This document shows, one piece after another, positions 8,392-15,951 of a DNA stretch of 34,858 nucleotides. The first letter of the stretch is position 1. Each line of letters starts with the position of its first letter. Below the pieces are notes generated by a model that worked only from the letters and a program-made list of their open reading frames with translations, ran no database searches and was not told where the DNA came from. Both the position numbers and the translations under genes were made by a program. Location: contig PDZX01000043.1 in the NCBI GenBank assembly GCA_002753185.1, positions 1 to 34,858 of the forward strand, read 5' to 3'. The stretch comes from Magnetococcales bacterium WMHbin3 (lineage in GTDB: Bacteria > Pseudomonadota > Magnetococcia > Magnetococcales > Magnetaquicoccaceae).

Positions 8392-9275
8392 CGTTCAACA
8401 CCTGTGCGGGTCACGATCCGGTCCCTGGTTCGCTTCGAGCGGGCGAAGACGCCGTAGAGTCCGTCCCGGTCGGCGTCGCGCACCCGTTTGGTCAGCATGT
8501 CCAAAGAGGCGCGGAAACGGGCCAGGGTGTCGAGGATCGCCTCCTGGTTGGCGATGCAGATGTCCCGCCACATGGCCGGGTCCGAGGAGGCGATGCGGGT
8601 GAAATCCCGAAACCCCCCGGCGGCGTAACGAAACACCTCGGCGAGCAGCTCCTCCTCCAGGTCGGAGAGGGTGTTGACCACGTTGTAGGCGATCAGATGC
8701 GGCAGATGGCTGGTGGCGGCCAACACCTGATCATGGTGATGGGCATCCATGGTCTCCACCCGCGAACCCACCGCCTCCCACACCTGGCGCACCAGATCCA
8801 GGGCCTCCGGGGAGGTCCTCTGCGTGGGGGTGAGGATGGTCCGGCTCCCATGGTACAGGGTGGCGAACGACGACTCCACCCCGGAGTGCTCGGTCCCGGC
8901 GATGGGATGGCCCCCGACGAAATGACACCCTTCCGGCATCAGCTCCTCGCACGCCAGCACCATGCCCCCCTTGACGCTGCCGGCGTCCGTCACCACGGCC
9001 CCGGACTGGAGCGCCGGGGCGATGTCGCCCACAATGCGCGGGATCGTCAACACCGGGGTGGCCACCAGCACGAACTCCGCCCCCCGCACCCCCTGGGCCG
9101 GCGAGGTGGTCCAGTGGTCGATCACCCCCAATTCCAGTGCCTTGGTCAGGGAATCCCGCGAACGGTTGACCCCCACCACCTCGCCCACCAGATTTTGCTC
9201 CTTGAGGGCGCGCGCCAGGGAGCCGCCGATCAGGCCAACCCCGATAATCGTCATGCGTCGAATAAAAAATGCCAT
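8388..9275 (-). CDS. tyrA: Prephenate dehydrogenase
   Basis: A 295-aa protein that oxidatively decarboxylates prephenate to 4-hydroxyphenylpyruvate for tyrosine synthesis. It has the NAD(P)-binding GVGLIGGSLA fingerprint at the N-terminus, VTDAGSVKG, and the GGHPIAGTEHSG substrate-site block, followed by the helical dimerisation domain (SHLPHLIAYNVV, GGFRDFTRIASSDP, MWRDI). ATG at 9275 is the chosen start (MAFFIRRMTIIGVG). A GTG at 9314 would overlap pheA, and ATG 9254 would sit very close to the fingerprint; no strong ribosome binding site decides. It follows pheA by 28 nt, so the Phe and Tyr branch enzymes are co-transcribed. Confidence 0.92.
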   Translation of the reverse strand: MAFFIRRMTIIGVGLIGGSLARALKEQNLVGEVVGVNRSRDSLTKALELGVIDHWTTSPAQGVRGAEFVLVATPVLTIPRIVGDIAPALQSGAVVTDAGSVKGGMVLACEELMPEGCHFVGGHPIAGTEHSGVESSFATLYHGSRTILTPTQRTSPEALDLVRQVWEAVGSRVETMDAHHHDQVLAATSHLPHLIAYNVVNTLSDLEEELLAEVFRYAAGGFRDFTRIASSDPAMWRDICIANQEAILDTLARFRASLDMLTKRVRDADRDGLYGVFARSKRTRDRIVTRTGVER

Positions 9276-9303
9276 GTCGAGTCTTTTTAAAATGGTGAAA
9301 TGA

Positions 9304-10401
9304 TTACAATGCACACTCAGGATAGGAACCCAGCACCTTCACGGTCACGCCGACCATGGCGGCCAGTTCCTCCAGCGCCCCGGCCACCGGCGGGTCGTCC
9401 CGGTGCCCGGCCAGATCCAGAAAGAAGAGATACTCCCACGCCTGCTTGCGCGAGGGCCGGGATTCGATGCGGGTCAGATTGAGGCCGCGCCGGGCGAAAA
9501 TCCCCAGCACCTGGTACAGGAAACCGGGCTGATCCCGGAAAAAGAAGAGCAGACTGGTCTTGTCCCGCCCGGAACGACCCGGACCCTGCCGGCCGATCAC
9601 CAGGAAGCGGTTCTCGTCGGCCCGGTCCTCGATGTGTTTCGCCAGAACGACGAGTCCCTGGGCATCGGGGAGTTCAGGGCTGGCGATGGCCGCGCTGCCC
9701 GCTTCCCGGCAGACGATCCCGACGGCGGCGGCGGTGCTCTCCACCCCCCGCACCCGGATCGCGGGCAAGCGCCGCTCCAGCCACGCCCCACACTGGCTGG
9801 CGGCCAACGAGGTGGCATACACCGTGTGAATCCGCTCCATGGCACTCTCCATGGAGAGCAGCGCATGGGTCGTGGAGAGATAAACCTCCCCGCAGATGGA
9901 CAGGGGGGAATCGACGAAACGGTCCAGGGTATGGGTCACCATCCCCTCGCTGGAGTTTTCCACCGGGGCCACCCCGTAATCGGCCCGTTTCGCCTCCACC
10001 TCGCGGAACAGCTCGTCGATGGTCGCCGCAGGCACCAGGGCGAAGGAGGAGCCGAACTGCTTGAGGGCCGCGCGATGGGCAAAGGCCGCCTCCGATCCGA
10101 GATAGACCACGGAGAGTTTTTTCTCCAGACTCAAGGAGGCGGAGATGATCTCGCGCCAGATGCGGTGCAGGGCCACCTTGGGCAGCGGCCCGCGATGGCG
10201 CGCCTCCAGCCGCCGATGGATGTCGGCCTCCCGTTCCGGGCGGTAGAACGGCGTCTCCCGGTCGGGATCGCTCCCCTTGATACGGCCCACCTCCATGACC
10301 TTTTCGGTCCGTTCCATGAGGAGATCATGGATCCGATCATCGATCGAGTCAATGGCCCGACGCAGGGCGAACAAGTCGCTATCGTCGTGACGCGCGCTCA
10401 T
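9304..10401 (-). CDS. pheA: Bifunctional chorismate mutase / prephenate dehydratase (P-protein)
   Basis: A 365-aa cytosolic enzyme that converts chorismate to prephenate and then to phenylpyruvate. Residues 1-90 are an AroQ-type chorismate mutase (LRRAIDSIDDRIHDLL, KVMEVGRIK, YRPERE). Residues 95-275 are the dehydratase domain (VVYLGSEAAFAH, YGVAPVENSSEG). The remainder is an ACT domain with the Phe-binding ESRP motif (LTRIESRPSRK). ATG at 10401 overlaps the fliP stop as ATGA. One oddity: where the family carries the catalytic TRF motif this protein reads N264-R-F (ADENRFLVIG), so the usual threonine is replaced. Feedback inhibition by phenylalanine is expected from the ACT domain. Confidence 0.92.
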   Translation of the reverse strand: MSARHDDSDLFALRRAIDSIDDRIHDLLMERTEKVMEVGRIKGSDPDRETPFYRPEREADIHRRLEARHRGPLPKVALHRIWREIISASLSLEKKLSVVYLGSEAAFAHRAALKQFGSSFALVPAATIDELFREVEAKRADYGVAPVENSSEGMVTHTLDRFVDSPLSICGEVYLSTTHALLSMESAMERIHTVYATSLAASQCGAWLERRLPAIRVRGVESTAAAVGIVCREAGSAAIASPELPDAQGLVVLAKHIEDRADENRFLVIGRQGPGRSGRDKTSLLFFFRDQPGFLYQVLGIFARRGLNLTRIESRPSRKQAWEYLFFLDLAGHRDDPPVAGALEELAAMVGVTVKVLGSYPECAL

Positions 10402-11186
10402 TTGAAGGACTGCACCAGCGAGCCGACCACCAGCGACCAGCCATCCACCAGCACGAACAGGATCAGCTTGACCGGCATCGAGATCACCAGGGGGGGCAGC
10501 ATCATCATACCCATGGACATGACCACGCTGGCCACCACCATGTCGATGATCAGGAAGGGCAGATAGATCATGAAGCCGATCTGGAAGGCAGTTTTGAGTT
10601 CCGAGATCATGAAGGCCGGCACGACCAGCCGCAGGGGGGTATCCGCCGGGCTGGGGGCCTGATTGATGCCGGACAGACGCATGAAAAGCTCCAGGTCCTT
10701 GGCGCGGGTCTGGCGCAGCATGAAGGCGCGCACCGGGGCCACGGCCCGTTCCACGGCGGTCCCCTCGTCGATGGTCTTGGCCAGATACGGCTGGATGGCG
10801 TCCTGGTTGACCCGGTCGAAGACCGGCCCCATGACGAAAAACGTGATGAAGAGCGCCAGCGAAATCAATACCTGGTTGGGGGGCTGCCCCTGCAGGCCGA
10901 TGGCCTGACGGACGAAGGACATCACCACGATCACCCTGGTGAAGGAGGTGACCATGATCAGCAGGGCCGGGGCCAGGGAGAAGAGGGTCATGAACGCCAG
11001 GATCTGGAGTCCGATGCCCACCTGTTCCGGATCGGCCTTGCCAGCGGCGTCGCCGGTGGAGAGTTTCACCCCCGGCAGGGCGATGGAGGCGGCCTCGGCC
11101 AGCGGCGACCAAAGCCAAAAAGCGGTGACCCCGAACAGGATCACCGCCAAAAGGACCAGCGAACTCCTTGACTTGTGAAACCTCAC
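10398..11186 (-). CDS. fliP: Flagellar type III export gate protein FliP
   Basis: A 262-aa inner-membrane component of the FliPQR export gate. An N-terminal signal-like hydrophobic segment (LVLLAVILFGVTAFWLW) precedes the mature region. Family hallmarks are TSFTRVIVVMSFVRQAIG with PPNQVL, then VVPAFMISELKTAFQIGF and DMVVASVVMSMGMMMLPP, with four transmembrane segments in all. The start is GTG at 11186, overlapping the fliO stop as GTGA. Normally fliQ, fliR and flhB follow; here the next gene is pheA, so the rest of the gate is encoded elsewhere. Confidence 0.96.
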   Translation of the reverse strand: MRFHKSRSSLVLLAVILFGVTAFWLWSPLAEAASIALPGVKLSTGDAAGKADPEQVGIGLQILAFMTLFSLAPALLIMVTSFTRVIVVMSFVRQAIGLQGQPPNQVLISLALFITFFVMGPVFDRVNQDAIQPYLAKTIDEGTAVERAVAPVRAFMLRQTRAKDLELFMRLSGINQAPSPADTPLRLVVPAFMISELKTAFQIGFMIYLPFLIIDMVVASVVMSMGMMMLPPLVISMPVKLILFVLVDGWSLVVGSLVQSFK

Positions 11187-11485
11187 CGCGATGCGTCCTC
11201 CTCCTTGGGGGGTGGCAGGTCTTCCGGGGCCATTTCGGCCAGCAAGGTCACGCGGTCGCGAGAGACCCCGAGCAGCCAGGCCCTGGAACCCACCCGGACC
11301 AGGCGCACGCCCACGCCTGGCGAGAAGTTGCGGCCATCCTCGACGCGGATCGGCCCGCCGCCACCCATGCGCGGGGCGTATTTGCGGCCCAGTCGCGTGG
11401 CCAGGGTGGCCAGAACGATCACCAGCAGGAGATAACCGACGATGCGCGTCACCTCCCCCGCGAGATCGATGGGGGGGGGATTCAT
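11183..11485 (-). CDS. fliO: Flagellar biosynthesis protein FliO
   Basis: A 100-aa single-span membrane protein that assists assembly of the FliP ring. A transmembrane helix (IVGYLLLVIVLATLATRL, about residues 15-32) is followed by a small cytoplasmic beta domain (VRLVRVGSRAWLLGVSRDRVTLLAEM) typical of FliO. It is at the short end of the family. ATG at 11485 overlaps the fliN stop (ATGA) and its own stop overlaps the GTG of fliP, so fliN-fliO-fliP are translationally coupled. Confidence 0.9.
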   Translation of the reverse strand: MNPPPIDLAGEVTRIVGYLLLVIVLATLATRLGRKYAPRMGGGGPIRVEDGRNFSPGVGVRLVRVGSRAWLLGVSRDRVTLLAEMAPEDLPPPKEEDASR

Positions 11486-11868
11486 CGGCGCAGGCTCTCC
11501 AGCCGTTCCGACAGGGAGACGATATCGGTGATGCGCACGCCCAGTTTGTCCTTGATCATCACCACCTCGCCGTAGGCGAGCAGGCGGTTGTTGACGTGGA
11601 TCTCCAGGGGTTCGTCGGCTTCTCTTTCCAGTTCGATCAACGACCCCTTGTTGAGTTTCAGGAGATCGCGAATCTGCATCCGCACCTGGCCCAGTCGCAC
11701 CGAGATCTCCAGGGGGACATCCATGAGGAGTTCCATATTTTTGGGCATCCCCTCGGAGCCGCCCGCGTGTCTGGGTGCGGCGCCTCCTCCCCCCATTTCC
11801 AACTCGCGGAGGACATCGGGATCCAGCAAGGCATCCGGTCCGCCACCCATCATGTCATCTGCGCTCAT
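11482..11868 (-). CDS. fliN: Flagellar motor switch protein FliN
   Basis: A 128-aa C-ring protein. A variable Gly/Asp-rich N-terminus is followed by the SpoA/FliMN_C domain: MDVPLEISVRLGQVRMQIRD, LLKLNKGSLIELEREADEPLEI, VNNRLLAYGEVVMIKDKLGVRITDI. ATG at 11868 is chosen because GGAG lies 7 nt upstream; a TTG directly before it (11871) could extend the protein by one residue. It lies 15 nt after fliM and is coupled to fliO. In the motor it binds FliM and FliH and helps to switch rotation. Confidence 0.95.
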   Translation of the reverse strand: MSADDMMGGGPDALLDPDVLRELEMGGGGAAPRHAGGSEGMPKNMELLMDVPLEISVRLGQVRMQIRDLLKLNKGSLIELEREADEPLEIHVNNRLLAYGEVVMIKDKLGVRITDIVSLSERLESLRR

Positions 11869-11883
11869 CAATCCGCTCCCGAA

Positions 11884-12879
11884 TCACCTGTCGATGGGCA
11901 ATGCCCGCGTGATGCGTATTGCCCGTTTGCCATCCACGACTCCCGCCATCCCCATGAATTTGGGTTTGCCTTCCACCTCCACCTCCATCTCCTCGGAGAG
12001 GTCATGGCTCAAGGTCAAAACGTCGCCGACGTGCAGGTCGAGCATTTCCTTGACGGACATGCGCTCCTTGGAGACCACCGGCGACACCGCCAGGGTGACC
12101 TGACCCAGTTGATGGTACAGGGAGTCGATCCAGGCCGAAGAGCCTTCCACGAGGTCCTTCTGCTGGAATCCCACCTTCAATTGCTGCTTGAACAGCTCCA
12201 GGATGACCGAGGGGTAGCAGATGGTCAACGTCCCCTCGGCGTCACCCACCTCGATGGCGAAGGAGATGAGAAACACCGTTTCGTCCAGAGGCATCACCGC
12301 AGCGAACTGGGGCTGATTTTCCCAACGGGTCTGGACCAGTTTAAACGAGTTGTCCAGTTTTTTCCAGGAGAGTTCGATCTGCTCCCTGGTCACGTCCATG
12401 ATGCGGTCGATGACCTTCATCTCGAAGGGGGAGAAGTTGCGGAACGGCCGTTCGGAGTCGCCGGAACCGCCGAAGAATCCCTCCAGAATGTGGTACATCA
12501 CCTCGCCGTCGATGGCCAGCAGGCTCATGGACTGGGATGGCTCCACTCTTAAAATATTGATAAAAATCGGCGGATCCAGGCCGTGCAGGAAACGCCCGAA
12601 GATCTGGTTGGTGGTGGTCTTGGGTTGGACATGCACCTCGCGTCCCACCTTCTGGGTCAGTTTGAAGGAGAGTTGCGATGCCAGATGTTCGTTGATCAGG
12701 TCCAGGCCGGGCAGCGCACCGACCCGGATGGCGGTCTTCTGGCCGAAGAAGAAGGAGGTGACCTTCTTCTCTTCCTTGGCGGAGGACTCCTCGTCGCCGC
12801 CGCCGCCAACGTCGAGTGAGCCTTCGTCCAGCCCCGCCATCAAGGCGTCAATTTCGTCTGCGGAAAGAATCTGGGTCAT
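11884..12879 (-). CDS. fliM: Flagellar motor switch protein FliM
   Basis: A 331-aa C-ring protein. The N-terminal ILSADEIDALMAG matches the CheY-phosphate-binding peptide of FliM. A middle CheC-like domain (FGRFLHGLDPPIFINILRV, GGSGDSERPFR) and a C-terminal SpoA domain (LDLHVGDVLTLSHDL to GMAGVVDGKRAIRI) follow. The acidic stretch at residues 20-36 (GGGGDEESSAKEEKK) is a flexible linker between peptide and core. The intact CheY-binding peptide means that at least one CheY in the cell should act on this motor; two cheY genes lie further along the window. The gene lies 30 nt after fliL and 15 nt before fliN. Confidence 0.97.
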   Translation of the reverse strand: MTQILSADEIDALMAGLDEGSLDVGGGGDEESSAKEEKKVTSFFFGQKTAIRVGALPGLDLINEHLASQLSFKLTQKVGREVHVQPKTTTNQIFGRFLHGLDPPIFINILRVEPSQSMSLLAIDGEVMYHILEGFFGGSGDSERPFRNFSPFEMKVIDRIMDVTREQIELSWKKLDNSFKLVQTRWENQPQFAAVMPLDETVFLISFAIEVGDAEGTLTICYPSVILELFKQQLKVGFQQKDLVEGSSAWIDSLYHQLGQVTLAVSPVVSKERMSVKEMLDLHVGDVLTLSHDLSEEMEVEVEGKPKFMGMAGVVDGKRAIRITRALPIDR

Positions 12880-12909
12880 CTTGAGTTTCCCGTCAGGCCC
12901 ACCGCCCGG

Positions 12910-13479
12910 TTATTGAATCACGAACTCGGTAAAATAGACCCGGGTGATGGAGCCATTCACCAGCAGCGCATTGATCCTGGCCAGCAGTTCCTCCCGGAGG
13001 CGGAACTTCCCTTCCAGGGCCTGCAACTCCTTGGAGGTCTTGGAGGTCAGCAGGGCCAGGATGATGTCCTGCAACTGGGCCTTGCGCCGTTCCAGTTCCT
13101 GTTCCAGGGGGGATTTTTCCAGGGCCGCGCCCTTTTCGCCCTCGGCCTTCTTTTCCTCCTTGCCTTCCTTCTTGGCGCTGCTGTCATCCATCTCCAACTG
13201 GATGGTGGTCTTGAGGTAGCGGTTGCCCTTCGGCTCGTTCAGGTTGACCACGAACGGGTCGAGCTTGAACATGCCGCCCACCATTTCCTCGGGTTTTTTC
13301 GATTTCTGCTCGGCGGTTGGTTCCAGTTTCTCGGCCTCGACGCCTTGCTTGGCGCTCATGGAGGAACCGACGAAATAGCCACCGCCACCGCCCAGCAACA
13401 AGGCGATCACCGGAAGGATGATCTTCATCATCCCTCCACCGCCACCACCACCCCCACCTTCATCCGCATCTTCAGCCAT
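12910..13479 (-). CDS. fliL: Flagellar basal body-associated protein FliL
   Basis: A 189-aa single-span inner-membrane protein that stabilises stator function. A nine-glycine stretch (residues 9-17) precedes the transmembrane helix MMKIILPVIALLLGGGGGYF. The periplasmic domain carries the FliL core (FKLDPFVVNLNEPKGNRYLKTTIQLE) interrupted by a Lys/Glu-rich insert (SSAKKEGKEEKKAEGEKGAA). The C-terminus INALLVNGSITRVYFTEFVIQ fits the family. ATG 13479 has GGAAGG just upstream. A 95-nt gap separates it from flgE; no terminator is seen there. Confidence 0.93.
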   Translation of the reverse strand: MAEDADEGGGGGGGGGMMKIILPVIALLLGGGGGYFVGSSMSAKQGVEAEKLEPTAEQKSKKPEEMVGGMFKLDPFVVNLNEPKGNRYLKTTIQLEMDDSSAKKEGKEEKKAEGEKGAALEKSPLEQELERRKAQLQDIILALLTSKTSKELQALEGKFRLREELLARINALLVNGSITRVYFTEFVIQ

Positions 13480-13574
13480 GGCGCCCTTCCTCTTCGCTCT
13501 TGTATCGAGATCCCAGACGGTTCGAGTTTAACCGGATTCACCGCCATTGCACAACGGCCAATGGCTACCTATTT

Positions 13575-15038
13575 TCAACGTTTCAGGGAGATCAGCTCCT
13601 CGAGCATGCCGTCGGAGACGGAAACGATGCGCGAGTTGGCCTGAAAGCCGCGCTGGGTGGTGATCATGCGGACGAATTCCGCCGACATGTCCACGTTGGA
13701 CTGCTCCAGAGAGTTGGAGACGATGCCCCCCAGCCGACCGCTCTGCGGCACGCCCACGCGGGGCAGGCCGGAGGCGACGGTCTCCTTGTAGAGATTGGAG
13801 CCGGTCTGCTCCAGGGCGCCTTCGTCGTTGAAGTCCACCAGCGCGATCTGGAAGAGCTTCTTGACCTGACCGTTGGTGTAGCTGCCGGCGATCTCGCCGT
13901 CCGCGTTCACGGAGAGCTTGTCCAGAAAGCCGGAGGTGTAACCGTTCTGGGAGAGCTGCAGGGTGGCGAAGCCGCTGGACATCTGGATGGTGCCGGCGGC
14001 GCCGGTGTTGTTGGCGCTCTCGGCGGTCGCGGTCCCGGCGCCATAGGTCATCTCCAGGGTCTTCTTGGAGTAGTCGTTGGTGGAGTCGGCCAGGGTGTTG
14101 AGCGCGTCACCGAAATCGAAGAGAATCTCCTGAGGTTCGGCCCCGGCATAACTGAATTTCAAAGGGGTCGAGCCTTCGCTGTAGAGCTTGCCCATGGTGT
14201 TGAATTTCAGGATGCCGGCGGTGTAACCGACTCCGGTGGGGGCGGCCTTGACGTTGGCCGCAGTCTGGTCGATGGCCTTCAACGTGCCGTCGCCCGCCTC
14301 GTCGGTCACCGCGTGCCACTCCCAGGTATTGTCGTCCCCGGCCACGGCGGTGGTCAGCTTGCGGAACTGGATCTCCACGTTGTGGCCCTTGCCCTTGGAG
14401 TCGATGACCCGCAGCGAGGTGGAGAAGTCATACGTGGACGGATCGGTGGGGCTGTAGGCGACGGTCGCCGCCTTGGCCACGGTATTGGAGTCCAGGTTGA
14501 CCCCCACCACGGCCTTGCTGGTGGTCATGGGATCGGTGTTGGTGAACTTGGAGAGGTTGATCGACTTGGTGCCACCGGAAACCTGCAAGCCGTCGATGTC
14601 CAGCTCCCACCCTTGCAGCACCTGGCCGCTCGGATTGATCAGATCCCCCTTGAGGTCCCGCTTGAACGACCCGGCGCGGGTATAGAAGGTATCCATGGGC
14701 CGCCCGGAGACATCCAGCTTCGAGGAGAGGCCGGGATCCTTCACCATGAAGAACCCCTTGCCGTCGATGGAGACATCGGTGACGTTGGACGTGGAGACGA
14801 AGCCTCCCTGGGCCATGTTCTGTTGCACCGCCGCCAGCCCCACGCCGGTACCGACCTGGTTCTCCTGCCCGGAGCGGCTCGAACCCACGCTCTGAATCAG
14901 CACATCCTCGAACGAGGAGGTGCTCCCCTTGAACGCCGTGGTATTGGCGTTGGCCAGGTTGTTACCGATCACGGTCATGGCCTCGCCAAAATTGATCAAG
15001 GCGCTGGAACCCGCAAACATCGCTTGCATAATGGACAT
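13575..15038 (-). CDS. flgE: Flagellar hook protein FlgE
   Basis: A 487-aa structural subunit of the hook. It starts with the conserved rod/hook N-terminus (MFAGSSALINFGEAMTVIGNNLANANTTAFKGS), continues through the hook family block (TSNVTDVSIDGKGFFMV), and ends with the flg_bbr C-terminus (LEQSNVDMSAEFVRMITTQRGFQANSRIVS). ATG at 15038 is chosen because GGAG lies 6 nt upstream; an in-frame start 18 nt earlier has less support. It follows flgD, the hook cap, by 39 nt. The subunit is exported by the flagellar type III system and needs no cleaved signal. Confidence 0.96.
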   Translation of the reverse strand: MSIMQAMFAGSSALINFGEAMTVIGNNLANANTTAFKGSTSSFEDVLIQSVGSSRSGQENQVGTGVGLAAVQQNMAQGGFVSTSNVTDVSIDGKGFFMVKDPGLSSKLDVSGRPMDTFYTRAGSFKRDLKGDLINPSGQVLQGWELDIDGLQVSGGTKSINLSKFTNTDPMTTSKAVVGVNLDSNTVAKAATVAYSPTDPSTYDFSTSLRVIDSKGKGHNVEIQFRKLTTAVAGDDNTWEWHAVTDEAGDGTLKAIDQTAANVKAAPTGVGYTAGILKFNTMGKLYSEGSTPLKFSYAGAEPQEILFDFGDALNTLADSTNDYSKKTLEMTYGAGTATAESANNTGAAGTIQMSSGFATLQLSQNGYTSGFLDKLSVNADGEIAGSYTNGQVKKLFQIALVDFNDEGALEQTGSNLYKETVASGLPRVGVPQSGRLGGIVSNSLEQSNVDMSAEFVRMITTQRGFQANSRIVSVSDGMLEELISLKR

Positions 15039-15077
15039 AATGCTCTCCGTCGGCAAAGAACGACAACAAAACTTAAG

Positions 15078-15746
15078 TTAATTCACCGATGCCTGTTCCA
15101 CCTGGCGCACATCCGCCAGATTGACACGCCGGCCGTTCACCTCGATGGTCACCCCGTCGGTGCCATTGACCACCGCCTTTACCACCCCGGACTCCAGGGT
15201 GGGTACCGCAACCTGATTGCCATCCGCGTCCGTCGTGGTGACGGAAAAGGCATAATTGCCGTCCGGAAGATCGGAGGCGTTGATGCTGTAGGATTGCTCC
15301 CCCTGAGAAAACGCCTGACCGGTGAGCGACTGAACCAGCCGTCCGCTCTGGTCGAAGAGATTGATGGTCGCCCCGCCCGCCGCCGGCATGTCGAAGCGGA
15401 CATTCCCCTTGCCGCCGGTCATGACCACGTTGTTGCCCGCAACCACCGCCACCTTGCCGATATAAGAGACGGCATTGTTCATCTGACTGACATTCTGGGT
15501 GGTCAGCAGTTTCGTCAACAATTCGTTGCTCTTCTGCTGTTCGCCGAGGCTGCTGAACTGGGCCATCTGGGCGGTGAAATCGCTGTTCTTTTCCGGTTCC
15601 AGTGGGTCCTGATACTGCAACTGCGCGGTCAGCAGCTTCAGGAAGTCCATGCGCAACTTGTCCGCGTCCTGAGTCGTGTTGACGAATTTTCCCGCACTGG
15701 CGTCCACCTGCGGGATCGCACCAAAGATTCCAGACGTCGTACCCAT
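15078..15746 (-). CDS. flgD: Flagellar hook capping / scaffold protein FlgD
   Basis: A 222-aa cap that guides FlgE polymerisation. The N-terminal half has the family core FLKLLTAQLQYQDPLEPEKN and FTAQMAQFSSLGEQQ. The C-terminal half has the FlgD Ig-like/TUDOR region (GGATINLFDQSGRLVQSL to GNYAFSVTTTDADGNQVAV). ATG 15746 opens MGTTSG, with GAGG directly before it and GGGAG about 10 nt upstream. The 205-nt gap to fliK carries a candidate -24/-12 promoter. Confidence 0.93.
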   Translation of the reverse strand: MGTTSGIFGAIPQVDASAGKFVNTTQDADKLRMDFLKLLTAQLQYQDPLEPEKNSDFTAQMAQFSSLGEQQKSNELLTKLLTTQNVSQMNNAVSYIGKVAVVAGNNVVMTGGKGNVRFDMPAAGGATINLFDQSGRLVQSLTGQAFSQGEQSYSINASDLPDGNYAFSVTTTDADGNQVAVPTLESGVVKAVVNGTDGVTIEVNGRRVNLADVRQVEQASVN

Positions 15747-15808
15747 CCTCTGTCACTCCCTTGCTAGTCGTAAATCCCGCCGCAACCGCCCAACCGGCCA
15801 TCAAAGGC

Positions 15809-15825
15809 TATCAAGTTTCGCGCCA
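15809..15825 (-). promoter_or_regulatory. Candidate sigma-54-like element upstream of flgD
   Basis: On the minus strand the sequence reads TGGCGC-GAAAC-TTGATA, matching the -24/-12 layout TGGCAC-N5-TTGCW except that the -12 GC is GA. It lies about 65 nt before the flgD ATG, the same distance as the similar element before fliK. A second GG-N10-GC match sits at 15782-15795, so the active site is uncertain. Confidence 0.35.
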
Positions 15826-15951
15826 ACCGCGCATCGGATTTACAACACACTGATAAATCAGTTTTTTCAAAAAACACGTCCCGCAATCCCCGACCCTGCC
15901 GCCAAAGGCCGACACCCCGTGCCGCCACCAGGGCAACAATTGCCGCCCGGA

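Noticed and set aside
13500..15767. Plus-strand open frame of 755 codons over flgE and flgD
   Set aside because: It is the mirror of two well-supported flagellar genes; composition is of shadow type and no domain is seen.
15849..15868. Hairpin actgat-aa-atcagt followed by T6 on the plus strand, like a terminator
   Set aside because: No plus-strand gene lies upstream, the stem is short and AT-rich, and the flanking genes read in the opposite direction.
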